From: Bacillota bacterium
GTDB taxonomy: Bacteria > Bacillota > Clostridia > Christensenellales > CAG-138
Length of the DNA stretch: 8,814 nt
Direction: 5' to 3'
NCBI GenBank assembly: GCA_023453725.1
Contig: JAEXTB010000104.1
Coordinates: 1 to 8,814, forward strand
This document shows positions 1 through 6,055 of this stretch, piece after piece. The notes beneath the pieces are model-generated. The model was not told where the DNA came from. It searched no databases and worked only from the letters and a program-made list of their open reading frames with translations. Numbering within the stretch: the stretch's first letter is position 1; every line of letters begins with the position of its first letter. A program made the position numbers and the translations under genes.

Positions 1-471
1 GGCAGCGCCATTGTGGAAAAGCGGGCGGGGGACGGCATACTTCGGATGAACGAGCTTTCTTCCGGCGCATTGTTTGGGCTTGCCTCATTGTTTTCTGGCG
101 CTGAGGCCCACACGTTTCCTACCAGCATCATTGCGCATAAGAACGTGGAGGTACTCGTTATTCCGGAAAACGCGCTGCGCGAGATGATGCGGCGGGAGTT
201 CCGACTGACGGAAAACTATATCCGGTACCTGACTGGCCGGGTGCATTTTTTAAACGACCGCATTGAAGGGCTCATATGTCCATCGGCGGAAGAAAGGGTG
301 CTTCTGTACCTCACGCGCCATGCGGAGGGCGGCAAACTCACGCAGGGGCTCACCTCCCTTGCGCAGTGCCTTGGCATGAGCCGCGCTTCCCTATACCGCG
401 CTCTAAATAAACTGGAGCAGGAAGGCCGCATTCATCGGGAAAAACGCTGTATTACAGTAATCAGCATGTAG
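1..471 (+). CDS. Crp/Fnr-family transcriptional regulator, C-terminal part (5' cut by window edge)
   Basis: The reading frame is open from base 1 and gives 156 residues before a TAG stop; family members are usually about 220-230 residues, so roughly the first 70 are missing. Residues 1-70 match the end of a cyclic-nucleotide-binding-like beta barrel (GSAIVEKR, then SGALFGLASLF, then VEVLVIPE). A long dimerisation helix follows, and then a winged helix-turn-helix (SLAQCLGMSRASLYRALNKLEQEG) typical of Crp/Fnr proteins. The Arg-Ser phosphate-binding motif of true cAMP receptors is not visible, nor is an FNR-type N-terminal cysteine cluster, although that end is outside the window, so the effector is unknown. 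The GTG at 13 lies inside the domain and is not a real start. The next gene begins 52 bases downstream with no clear promoter, so the protein probably regulates the adjoining ABC importer operon (inference). Confidence 0.88.
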   Translation, partial: GSAIVEKRAGDGILRMNELSSGALFGLASLFSGAEAHTFPTSIIAHKNVEVLVIPENALREMMRREFRLTENYIRYLTGRVHFLNDRIEGLICPSAEERVLLYLTRHAEGGKLTQGLTSLAQCLGMSRASLYRALNKLEQEGRIHREKRCITVISM

Positions 472-523
472 GCGTCCGGTGCGGTACTGGGCGAATAGAT
501 TGACAGAAAACTGGAGGATCAAT

Positions 524-1582
524 ATGCAGAAGAGCAGATTTATGAACATTGCGCTTGCCGCGTTCCTTGCGGCGATGCTTGCTACCGGGTGCGTTCCGCC
601 CGCCCCAGCAGTATCCCCTGCGCCGGAGGCGCTCACCACGCCTGCAATCACAACCACACCTCAGCCCACGCCCACACCCGTTCCGGAAAAAGCAAAGCTC
701 AATATCGTTGCTCTTAAGGGGCCTACCGGGATGGGTATGGTACAATTGATGCAGGCTGCTGAGCAGGGTCAGACGGCGGTGGATTATAACATGACGCTCG
801 CCGCAACGCCGGATGAAATCAGCGGCAAGCTTGTGACCGGTGAAGTGGATATTGCGGCTGCACCCATCAACCTTGCGGGAGCGCTCTACAATAAGACGGA
901 GGGCAAGGTCAAAATCATTGCCGTCAATACGCTGGGTGTGCTGTACGTTTTAGAAAACGGGAACAGCGTGCAGAGCATATCCGATCTTGCTAACGCAAAA
1001 CTCTACGCCACCGGCCAGGGTGCAACACCGGAGTTTATTTTGAACTACCTGCTTGAGAAAAATGACGTTTTGGGCCAGGTGGAAACGGAATATATGGCAG
1101 AGCACGCGGAGCTTGCGGCACTGCTTGCTTCCGGCGAAGCAGATGTCAAGGTGGCCATGCTGCCCGAGCCGAATGTGACTGTATCCCTGATGAAGAACAA
1201 AGACCTGCGCATTGCGCTCAATCTGACGGAAGAATGGAACAAAGTCTCCGGCGGAACGCCGCTTGTACAGGGATGCATCGTCGCGCGGGCAGAGGTGTTG
1301 GAACAAAAGCCGGAGGCAGTCAAAAAGTTTTTAGAAGAATATGCGGCCTCCACAACCTTTACGAATGAAAGTATGGATGAAGCGGCGGCACTGATGGAAA
1401 CGTACGGCATACTGCCGAGCGCTGCTGCGGCCAAAGCTGCCATCCCCAATTCGAATATCGTATGCATCACGGGCGATGATATGAAAGCAAGCGCAAAAGC
1501 CATGCTGCAGGTGCTTTTTGACGCCGAGCCCAAGAGCGTAGGCGGCAAACTGCCGGATGACGCGTTCTACTATGTGCCGTAA
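524..1582 (+). CDS. ABC transporter solute-binding lipoprotein, SsuA/TauA/NMT1-like
   Basis: This 352-residue exported protein should capture a small solute outside the membrane and deliver it to the permease and ATPase encoded downstream. The start is ATG 524, with GGAGG at 513-517 and six bases of spacing; an in-frame GTG at 479 lacks a ribosome site and would bury the signal peptide. Residues 1-22 form a lipoprotein signal (basic MQKSR, hydrophobic core, then LATG) with the lipidated cysteine at 23. A Pro/Thr/Ala-rich tether with eleven prolines spans residues 24-55. The mature domain opens with LNIVALKGPTGMG and contains features of periplasmic-binding fold type II proteins of the COG0715 kind: GEVDIAAAPINLAGAL, ISDLANAKLYATGQG and VKVAMLPEPN. 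The C-terminus (GGKLPDDAFYY) resembles a clostridial subgroup that I recall only as having no assigned substrate. Nitrate, sulfonate, taurine and thiamine precursors are family possibilities, and none is favoured by a visible ligand motif. Confidence 0.9.
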   Translation: MQKSRFMNIALAAFLAAMLATGCVPPAPAVSPAPEALTTPAITTTPQPTPTPVPEKAKLNIVALKGPTGMGMVQLMQAAEQGQTAVDYNMTLAATPDEISGKLVTGEVDIAAAPINLAGALYNKTEGKVKIIAVNTLGVLYVLENGNSVQSISDLANAKLYATGQGATPEFILNYLLEKNDVLGQVETEYMAEHAELAALLASGEADVKVAMLPEPNVTVSLMKNKDLRIALNLTEEWNKVSGGTPLVQGCIVARAEVLEQKPEAVKKFLEEYAASTTFTNESMDEAAALMETYGILPSAAAAKAAIPNSNIVCITGDDMKASAKAMLQVLFDAEPKSVGGKLPDDAFYYVP

Positions 1583-1587
1583 ACGGA

Positions 1588-1634
1588 CTTAGGGGCTTAC
1601 GCCCCTAAGCGGAGGTATTGGAGGCAGAGCCTCC
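1588..1634 (+). repeat. Tandem intercistronic hairpins between binding protein and permease genes
   Basis: Two perfect inverted repeats lie back to back in the 74-base gap. The first has a 9-base stem, CTTAGGGGC at 1588-1596 and GCCCCTAAG at 1601-1609, with a four-base loop. The second has a 6-base stem, GGAGGC at 1620-1625 and GCCTCC at 1629-1634, with a three-base loop; it may be extended by GGTA/TACC across a two-base bulge. No T-run follows either one, so they are not a standard rho-independent terminator. In an ABC importer operon such structures could protect the upstream binding-protein mRNA from 3' decay and lower expression of the membrane parts. They could also be a copy of a dispersed intergenic repeat. 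The permease ribosome site at 1647-1651 lies outside both stems. Confidence 0.7.
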
Positions 1635-1656
1635 TACCAGATCAACAGGAGTACTC

Positions 1657-2418
1657 ATGCGCATGAAGAAGCTGCTGCGCGGCGTGATGACCGCGTTGTT
1701 CTGGCTGCTGGTATGGCAGGCGATCAGCATGGCGGTGCATTCGGAGCTGCTGCTGCCCTCGCCGGTTGCGACGTTTCAAAGCCTGCTGCGGCTCGTACAG
1801 CAGGCCTCGTTTTGGCGCGCCACAGTGCTTAGCATTCTGAGGATTACGGCCGGGTATTTGCTTGCCGTGGTTGCGGGTACAGCGCTTGGGATACTCACGG
1901 CGGGATCAGGATCGCTTGATATCGTGCTCCGCCCTGTTCGGAGCGTCATGAAAGCGACTCCTGTCGCTTCGTTCGCGCTGCTGATGGTGCTGTGGCTGAG
2001 TGAGCAACTGGTGCCGGTGTTTGCGGCATTTGTGATGGTGTTGCCGCTGGTCTGGACCAATGTACAGGAAGGGATACGCGCGACGGACCAAAACCTATTG
2101 GAGATGGCGCGTCTGTTCCGGTTCGGCAAGTTCAAGACACTTCGTCTGGTTTACTTTCCGTCCGTGCTGCCTGGCTTGCTTGCGGCGTGCGCCACAGGGC
2201 TTGGGTTTGCCTGGAAGGCTGGGGTGGCCGCGGAGGTGATTGCGCGCACGGCGAACTCCATAGGGAAATACCTCGTGGAAAGTAAAAGCTATCTTGAGAT
2301 TGCGGATATGTTTGCATGGACTGCGGTGGTTGTAGCGTTCTCGGTACTGTTTGAACGGCTTTTGCTGGGTTTCTTCCGGCGCTTGGAGAGTAAGCGGAGG
2401 GAGGGAAAGGCGGCATGA
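1657..2418 (+). CDS. ABC transporter permease, SsuC/TauC-like (BPD_transp_1)
   Basis: This 253-residue inner-membrane permease should form the homodimeric channel of the importer. ATG 1657 was chosen because AGGAG lies at 1647-1651 with five bases of spacing; ATG 1663 is a close alternative, and the in-frame TTG at 1618 overlaps a hairpin. The first membrane segment spans about residues 8-27. The motif LLPSPVATF (32-40) is the usual mark of nitrate/sulfonate/taurine permeases. Further hydrophobic segments lie near 57-82, 102-114, 117-134, 168-190 and 225-245. The EAA loop that docks on the ATPase is at about 149-173 (EMARLFRFGKFKTLRLVYFP, then PGL). The stop overlaps the ATPase start in an ATGA, which indicates translational coupling. 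Confidence 0.92.
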   Translation: MRMKKLLRGVMTALFWLLVWQAISMAVHSELLLPSPVATFQSLLRLVQQASFWRATVLSILRITAGYLLAVVAGTALGILTAGSGSLDIVLRPVRSVMKATPVASFALLMVLWLSEQLVPVFAAFVMVLPLVWTNVQEGIRATDQNLLEMARLFRFGKFKTLRLVYFPSVLPGLLAACATGLGFAWKAGVAAEVIARTANSIGKYLVESKSYLEIADMFAWTAVVVAFSVLFERLLLGFFRRLESKRREGKAA

Positions 2419-3002
2419 GCATACGGCTGATTGAGGTAAGCGCGGGGTATTCTGCGCATCCGGTGCTAGACAGGCTGCTGTTGACGTTGCCTGAGCGCGG
2501 CGCGATACAGCTGACAGGGCCTTCCGGCTGCGGCAAGACGACGCTGCTGCGCGTGCTGGCGGGACTGCATACGCCAACTTCCGGATGGATAGAAGGGCTC
2601 GATGGTTTACGGGTGAGCATGGTGTTTCAGGAAGACCGGCTGCTGCCCTGGTGCACGGCACTTGAAAACGTACTCTGCGTGCTCAAAAACGGGGAAGAGA
2701 GCGAGAAACTCGCCTTAACTTGGCTTTCCCGCATGGAGCTTGCGGATGCCGCACATAAGTATCCGGATGAACTTTCCGGCGGTATGCAGCGGCGGCTTGC
2801 GCTTGCAAGGGCTTTGGCGTATGGCGGGGACTTGTTGTTATTGGACGAACCTTTCAACGGGCTTGATAAAGAATTGCGCGTCCGTATTGCCACGCACATC
2901 AAAAAAGCCGCGCCACTGATCGTGCTTGTCTCACACGAAGAAGATGACGCGGACTTGCTTGACGCGGTGCCTGTTGCACTTTGCGATCTGATGTCTACTT
3001 AA
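2415..3002 (+). CDS. ABC transporter ATP-binding protein, SsuB/TauB-like, short form
   Basis: This 195-residue cytoplasmic ATPase powers the importer. All nucleotide-binding motifs are present: Walker A GPSGCGKT (35-42), Q-loop Gln72 in FQEDRLLPW (71-79, characteristic of the nitrate/sulfonate/taurine group), signature LSGGM (120-124), Walker B LLLLDE (140-145), D-loop NGLD (148-151) and switch His174 (SHEEDD). It is about 50-60 residues shorter than E. coli SsuB or TauB, and the missing part is the region after the H-loop. The catalytic core is complete, so it is probably functional. It starts on the ATG inside the permease stop, with GGAGGGAAAGG just upstream inside the permease gene. Its stop lies three bases from the end of the convergent amidohydrolase gene, and no terminator fits between them. 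Confidence 0.93.
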   Translation: MSIRLIEVSAGYSAHPVLDRLLLTLPERGAIQLTGPSGCGKTTLLRVLAGLHTPTSGWIEGLDGLRVSMVFQEDRLLPWCTALENVLCVLKNGEESEKLALTWLSRMELADAAHKYPDELSGGMQRRLALARALAYGGDLLLLDEPFNGLDKELRVRIATHIKKAAPLIVLVSHEEDDADLLDAVPVALCDLMST

Positions 3003-3005
3003 ATG

Positions 3006-4160
3006 TTATTTCGCCTCTTTGGAAATCCCCAGCATGCGGCAGTAGGCTTCAAGGCCGTATAGAAGCGCTTCTTCGTTAAAATTGAAGTGCGGGCTGTGCA
3101 GCGGCGGGAAGCCGCTGTATTCTGCAATCCCCACAAAGAAGAACAACCCGGGGATTTCCTGCTGGTAAAAGGAGAAATCCTCGCCGATCATCAAGTGCTG
3201 CATGGGCTGCACATCGTCTTTCATGAGGAGCTGGAACTCCTCCGTCATATCAAGCGGGTTCTCTACGCTGTAATAAAGCTGTACTTCTTTAAATTCTGTG
3301 GTAATACCGGTGGCGACTTCAAAACCGGCAAGTATTTTTCCTATGCGCTCCATCACCTGCTCGCGCATCTCACTGGAGAATGTGCGCAAAGTGCCGGACA
3401 TCACGACTTTATCGCAGATGATGTTTCGGGCCTCTCCGCCGTGGATCTTGCCAATTGTTAGAACAATGGGCTCATCTGGGCTTGTGGAGCGGGAGACTAC
3501 CGTTTGCAGCATGGTAATGAGCTCCGCCGCAGCCACAACCGCGTCAATCCCTTTATCCGGGCTTGCGCCATGGGCGCTTTTGCCGTGCACCGTCAGATCA
3601 AACCCGCAGGATTGCGCCATAAACGTGCCGCGCCGTACCCCAAGCTGGCCGATGCGAAGCTCCGGGAACACGTGCAGCGCATAAATGCGGTCCACCCTGG
3701 GCTCGTGGAGCGCCCCGTCTTCAATCATCTTTCGCGCGCCGCCGCCGCCTTCCTCACCGGGCTGAAACAATAGCACCACGTTGACGGATAACCGGCTGCG
3801 GTGGGTGGATACAAGCTTTGCAAGCAGCAGCGCCACTGTCACATGTCCGTCATGCCCGCAGGCGTGCATTTTTCCCGGGTGTTCAGAGGCATAGGGCAAA
3901 TTTGTCCATTCTTCAATGGGCAGCGCATCCATATCTGCGCGGAAGGCAATGGTCTGTGTGGCGTTCTTTGCGTAGAACACCGCTTTGACGCCGGTGCCCG
4001 CAAGCTTTATGAGCACATCAGGCTTAAGTGCTTCCAAATAGGCGTGCACATACGCCTGTGTCTGATATTCTTCAAATGCGGTCTCGGGTATGCGGTGCAG
4101 GTCACGCCGAACCTTGGCGCATTCCTCCCGCATGGACAAAACCACTTTGCTTAGTTGCAT
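3006..4160 (-). CDS. M20-family (M20D) metal-dependent amidohydrolase / N-acyl-amino-acid deacylase
   Basis: This 384-residue protein of the HipO/AmhX/IAA-amino-acid hydrolase group should hydrolyse an amide bond of an N-acylated amino acid, amino-acid conjugate or small peptide in the cytoplasm (no signal peptide). The start is ATG 4160, preceded by a GGGGAAAG ribosome site; a TTG 30 bases upstream has none. Conserved blocks are RRDLHRIPE (18-26), FRADMDALPI (73-82), HACGHDGH (99-106, metal ligands Cys101 and His103), QPGEEGGGGA (133-142, catalytic and metal-binding glutamates 136/137), YALHVFPEL (160-168, His163), the lid-domain motif VHGKSAHGASPDKGIDA, and LHSPHFNFNE near the C-terminus (last metal histidine). 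The length is normal for the family. The specific substrate cannot be told. It converges on the ABC ATPase gene with a 3-base gap and appears to be transcribed alone. Confidence 0.93.
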   Translation of the reverse strand: MQLSKVVLSMREECAKVRRDLHRIPETAFEEYQTQAYVHAYLEALKPDVLIKLAGTGVKAVFYAKNATQTIAFRADMDALPIEEWTNLPYASEHPGKMHACGHDGHVTVALLLAKLVSTHRSRLSVNVVLLFQPGEEGGGGARKMIEDGALHEPRVDRIYALHVFPELRIGQLGVRRGTFMAQSCGFDLTVHGKSAHGASPDKGIDAVVAAAELITMLQTVVSRSTSPDEPIVLTIGKIHGGEARNIICDKVVMSGTLRTFSSEMREQVMERIGKILAGFEVATGITTEFKEVQLYYSVENPLDMTEEFQLLMKDDVQPMQHLMIGEDFSFYQQEIPGLFFFVGIAEYSGFPPLHSPHFNFNEEALLYGLEAYCRMLGISKEAK

Positions 4161-4219
4161 GATCTTTCCCCAAACGCTTTCTCTTTGCAAGAATGCGACG
4201 CTTTTTTCGCACTTCTTAT

Positions 4220-4249
4220 AGTATAGCGGTATTTGGCGAAAAGCGTCAA
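4220..4249 (-). promoter_or_regulatory. Sigma-A-type promoter for the M20 amidohydrolase gene
   Basis: Read on the - strand, TTGACG (4249-4244) and TATACT (4225-4220) are separated by 18 bases. Each hexamer matches the consensus at five of six positions. The -10 box lies about 60 bases upstream of the ATG at 4160. Confidence 0.6.
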
Positions 4250-4362
4250 TGCTACACTACAATTTATGCCGTAACCGCGTAGGGACGTGACTGCGCCTAG
4301 ATTTACTGCAGGAAAGGGAATAACTCCCTGCAAAACGGTGGCGCAGCATTTGATGCTTGCGC

Positions 4363-4391
4363 TTGCAGAGGCGTTGCGGCTGGGGTATCAT
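4363..4391 (+). promoter_or_regulatory. Possible sigma-A-type promoter for the deacylase gene
   Basis: TTGCAG (4363-4368) and TATCAT (4386-4391) are separated by 17 bases. They lie about 38 bases upstream of the ATG at 4429, which leaves a short leader containing the ribosome site. The match is moderate. Confidence 0.45.
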
Positions 4392-4428
4392 GGTAAGAAA
4401 ATTCGTGAAGGAAAAGCAAGGAGTTCCT

Positions 4429-4917
4429 ATGAACGAGGAAGCAGTTGTGTTTGCGGCGCTCAACGCGCTTGGGATCGATTATCAAGTGGTCGAGCATCCT
4501 GCAATATTTACCATAGAGGAGATGGAGCAGGCGCATGTGGATGATGGAGAGGAGATACCCAAGAACCTGTTCTTAAAGGATGAAAAAGGAAAGCGCCATT
4601 TTGTAGTGGCGCTTAAAAAGCATAAGACTGCGGACTTGAAAGTTTTGCGGGAAAAGCTTCAGTCAAGGCCGCTCTCCTTTGCCTCCGAAGAACGGCTTCT
4701 GCAGTACATGGGCCTTAAAAAAGGCGCCGTTACGGTGTTTGGCGTACTCAATGATGAAAAAAGAGCGGTAGAAGTGGTGATCGACGCCGAGCTTCGCGGC
4801 GGCAGGCGCGTCGGTTTTCACGCAAACAGAAACACATGCACGGTGTTTCTTGGGATGGAGGATGTGGAAAAAGTACTCCGCGCCCACGGGAATACGGTGA
4901 CGTATATTGATCTCTAA
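4429..4917 (+). CDS. YbaK/EbsC-family aminoacyl-tRNA deacylase (ProXp/PrdX-like)
   Basis: This 162-residue free-standing editing domain should hydrolyse a mischarged aminoacyl-tRNA, classically Ala-tRNA(Pro) or Cys-tRNA(Pro), in the cytoplasm. The start is ATG 4429, with AAGGAG at 4418-4423 and five bases of spacing; in-frame codons further upstream have no such site. Family marks are the conserved lysine in KNLFLKD (45-51), FVVALKKHKTADLK, a strongly conserved GAVTVFGVLND block (99-109) and FHANRNTCTV (130-139). The last block corresponds to the usual FHPL.NTAT pocket motif, but has Ala-Asn where Pro-Leu is common. The overall pattern is closer to the ProXp-ala/PrdX branch than to YbaK proper. 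Its stop lies three bases from the end of the convergent ArsR-rhodanese gene. Amino-acid specificity is not settled by sequence. Confidence 0.88.
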   Translation: MNEEAVVFAALNALGIDYQVVEHPAIFTIEEMEQAHVDDGEEIPKNLFLKDEKGKRHFVVALKKHKTADLKVLREKLQSRPLSFASEERLLQYMGLKKGAVTVFGVLNDEKRAVEVVIDAELRGGRRVGFHANRNTCTVFLGMEDVEKVLRAHGNTVTYIDL

Positions 4918-4920
4918 ATA

Positions 4921-5592
4921 TTAATCGGGCATATCCTCAATTGTATGGTAGAAGTACCATTCCTGAACGCTTTCCTCCAGACGTACCGCCTGAAATCCGT
5001 GCGCTCTAAGGAGTTCCACGGCTTCGACCGAAAGCATACAGTACCGGCCGCGGCAATAGGCAACAATCTCCTGGTCCTGGGGCAGTTGGGACAGGTACTT
5101 TTCCAATTCGCCGATCGGCACGGAATTAGCGCCGGGGATATGCAGCAGATCATATTCGTCCTTGGGCCTGACGTCAATGAGGGTTACACTGCCGTTCTTC
5201 ATCCGCTCAAGCAGTTCGTCCATTTTGATTTTTTCCATATGATCTTTGCCGGTATACATTTCATTCCGGATTCGCTGAATTTCCGCAATGCGTGCGTCCG
5301 CCAGAAGCTGCAGCGATAATATAAAGTTGATCACGGTCTTGTCCGCAAGCTGATAGTAGGAATAAAGCCCCTGCTTCTGGAATGCCACCAGACGCGCTTC
5401 GAGCAGTACCTGAAGATGCTGGGACGTATTTGCAACGCTCATCTGGGTTTCCCGGGCGAGTGCCTCCACAGGCTTTATGCCTTGCGCCAAAATATCAAGT
5501 ATTTCAAGCCTCTTGGGGCTGGAAATGGCCTTGCCGATCTTGGCAAGCTGCGCATACGTATTGTCTTTAAAAACGCGCGACTGTTGCTCCAT
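4921..5592 (-). CDS. ArsR-family transcriptional regulator fused to a rhodanese domain
   Basis: This 223-residue protein has two domains. Residues ~10-100 form an ArsR/SmtB winged helix (ISSPKRLEILDIL, then PVEALARETQMSVANTSQHLQVLLEARLV as the helix-turn-helix). A helical linker follows at 100-120, and residues ~122-218 are a rhodanese domain (TLIDVRPKDEYDLLHIPGANSVPIGEL). The active-site loop is CRGRYC at 180-185, with Cys180 at the sulfur-transfer position. The ArsR half has no cysteine at all, so the classical ELCVCD metal site is absent and sensing, if any, should fall to the rhodanese Cys180 and Cys185. ATG 5592 was chosen because GTGGAG precedes it; the in-frame TTG at 5613 is less likely. 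The gene is divergent from the TSCPD/CGGC operon, its probable target. ArsR-rhodanese fusions are a known architecture whose ligand is generally unproven. Confidence 0.92.
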   Translation of the reverse strand: MEQQSRVFKDNTYAQLAKIGKAISSPKRLEILDILAQGIKPVEALARETQMSVANTSQHLQVLLEARLVAFQKQGLYSYYQLADKTVINFILSLQLLADARIAEIQRIRNEMYTGKDHMEKIKMDELLERMKNGSVTLIDVRPKDEYDLLHIPGANSVPIGELEKYLSQLPQDQEIVAYCRGRYCMLSVEAVELLRAHGFQAVRLEESVQEWYFYHTIEDMPD

Positions 5593-5609
5593 CGTACTCC
5601 ACCCTATAT

Positions 5610-5625
5610 TCAAGCATTCTATTGA
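5610..5625. promoter_or_regulatory. Candidate operator between the ArsR-rhodanese gene and the TSCPD operon
   Basis: TCAA (5610-5613) and TTGA (5622-5625) form a short inverted repeat with eight bases between. The right arm overlaps the -35 box of the divergent promoter, a placement that would suit repression by an ArsR-type dimer. The arms are only four bases long, so this is a weak prediction. The direct repeat ATTC-AAGC-ATTC overlaps it. Confidence 0.25.
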
Positions 5626-5649
5626 CTAATTTATTATGCGTGCTATAGT
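5622..5649 (+). promoter_or_regulatory. Extended -10 promoter for the TSCPD/CGGC operon
   Basis: TTGACT (5622-5627) and TATAGT (5644-5649) are separated by 16 bases. A TGC at 5641-5643 directly precedes the -10 box, making an extended -10. Transcription should start near 5656, which leaves a leader of about 120 bases that holds the 25-codon desulfurase-like ORF. Confidence 0.7.
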
Positions 5650-5685
5650 AAAAAGCAAGCTGTGAAACAATCATTGGGTCAACAT

Positions 5686-5763
5686 ATGACATATTTGGAT
5701 TATAACGCAACTGCGCCCATAGATAAACAGGCAGCCTATGAATTACTGCCTCATCTATTTTGA
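5686..5763 (+). pseudogene. N-terminal remnant of a NifS/IscS-type cysteine desulfurase (25 codons)
   Basis: An ATG-to-TGA ORF encodes 25 residues that begin MTYLDYNATAPID and end YELLPHLF. This is the usual start of group NifS/IscS cysteine desulfurases (YLDNNATTPVD..V...MLPYL), PLP enzymes that move sulfur from cysteine to a protein persulfide. A full enzyme has about 380-400 residues, so everything after the first helix is missing, including the PLP lysine and the catalytic cysteine. The frame is undamaged over its whole length and the TGA abuts the AAAGGGA ribosome site of the TSCPD gene, as if an internal deletion had removed the body of the enzyme but kept the operon. The ATG has only a weak upstream GGGT. 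It could now serve as a leader peptide coupled to the next gene. Confidence 0.72.
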
Positions 5764-5775
5764 AAGGGAAATTTT

Positions 5776-6021
5776 ATGTATCAATATCAGACCGAGGGCG
5801 TATGCGCCAGCAGCATTTGTTTTGAGGTAAAAGACGGACATGTATCCGATGTGCGCTTTGACGGCGGCTGTGACGGAAATTTACAGGCCCTATGCAAGCT
5901 TGTGGAAGGGCGGCCTGTAAATGAAGTGATAGAAAAACTGCGGGGGATTGAATGCCAAAATGGCACCTCCTGCCCCGATCAATTGGCGGCTGCGCTTTGT
6001 GAGGCTATGAACAGCAAATGA
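5776..6021 (+). CDS. TSCPD-domain protein (TIGR03905-like), cysteine-rich
   Basis: This small 81-residue cytoplasmic protein starts at ATG 5776 behind AAAGGGA (5763-5769) with six bases of spacing. It carries the signature GTSCPDQLA (63-71) and the upstream block VRFDGGCDGNLQALCKLVEGRPV (26-48 region) typical of the short, free-standing TSCPD family seen in Firmicutes. The related domain at the C-terminus of B12-dependent ribonucleotide reductases is thought to bind metal through cysteines. Seven cysteines are present (10, 15, 32, 40, 60, 66, 75), almost one residue in twelve. The length is normal for the family. The function is unknown; metal binding or sulfur handling is an inference from the cysteines and neighbours. 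It is followed after 34 bases by the CGGC gene and is probably cotranscribed with it. Confidence 0.88.
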   Translation: MYQYQTEGVCASSICFEVKDGHVSDVRFDGGCDGNLQALCKLVEGRPVNEVIEKLRGIECQNGTSCPDQLAAALCEAMNSK

Positions 6022-6055
6022 AGTCCGGTATATATGCCTGAATGCGGAGGGATAT

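Noticed and set aside
500..528. TTGACA and TATGCA with 17-base spacing just before the solute-binding-protein gene
   Set aside because: Transcription would start inside the coding region, downstream of the ribosome site at 513-517 and the ATG at 524, so it cannot drive this gene.
1045..1548. A 167-codon open frame on the - strand inside the solute-binding-protein gene
   Set aside because: It is Ala/Ser-rich low-complexity antisense translation with no start signal.
2095..2661. A 188-codon open frame on the - strand across the permease/ATPase junction
   Set aside because: It lies antisense to two clearly recognised ABC genes; its composition (Arg, Ser, Pro, Cys) is typical of an antisense reading and it has no domain pattern.
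4307..4332. Inverted repeat TGCAGG ... CCTGCA upstream of the deacylase gene, considered as an attenuator or terminator
   Set aside because: The loop is 14 bases, the stem is six, and no T-run follows; an alternative AGGGA/TCCCT pairing competes. It is too weak to call.
4161..4428. The 268-base divergent intergenic region, checked for a riboswitch, T-box or tRNA
   Set aside because: No T-box sequence, cloverleaf or conserved riboswitch core was recognised; only the two promoters and the ribosome site are supported.
4921..5592. Reading the ArsR-rhodanese protein as an arsenic-resistance repressor
   Set aside because: The arsenite-binding cysteine motif is absent and no ars efflux or reductase gene is nearby.
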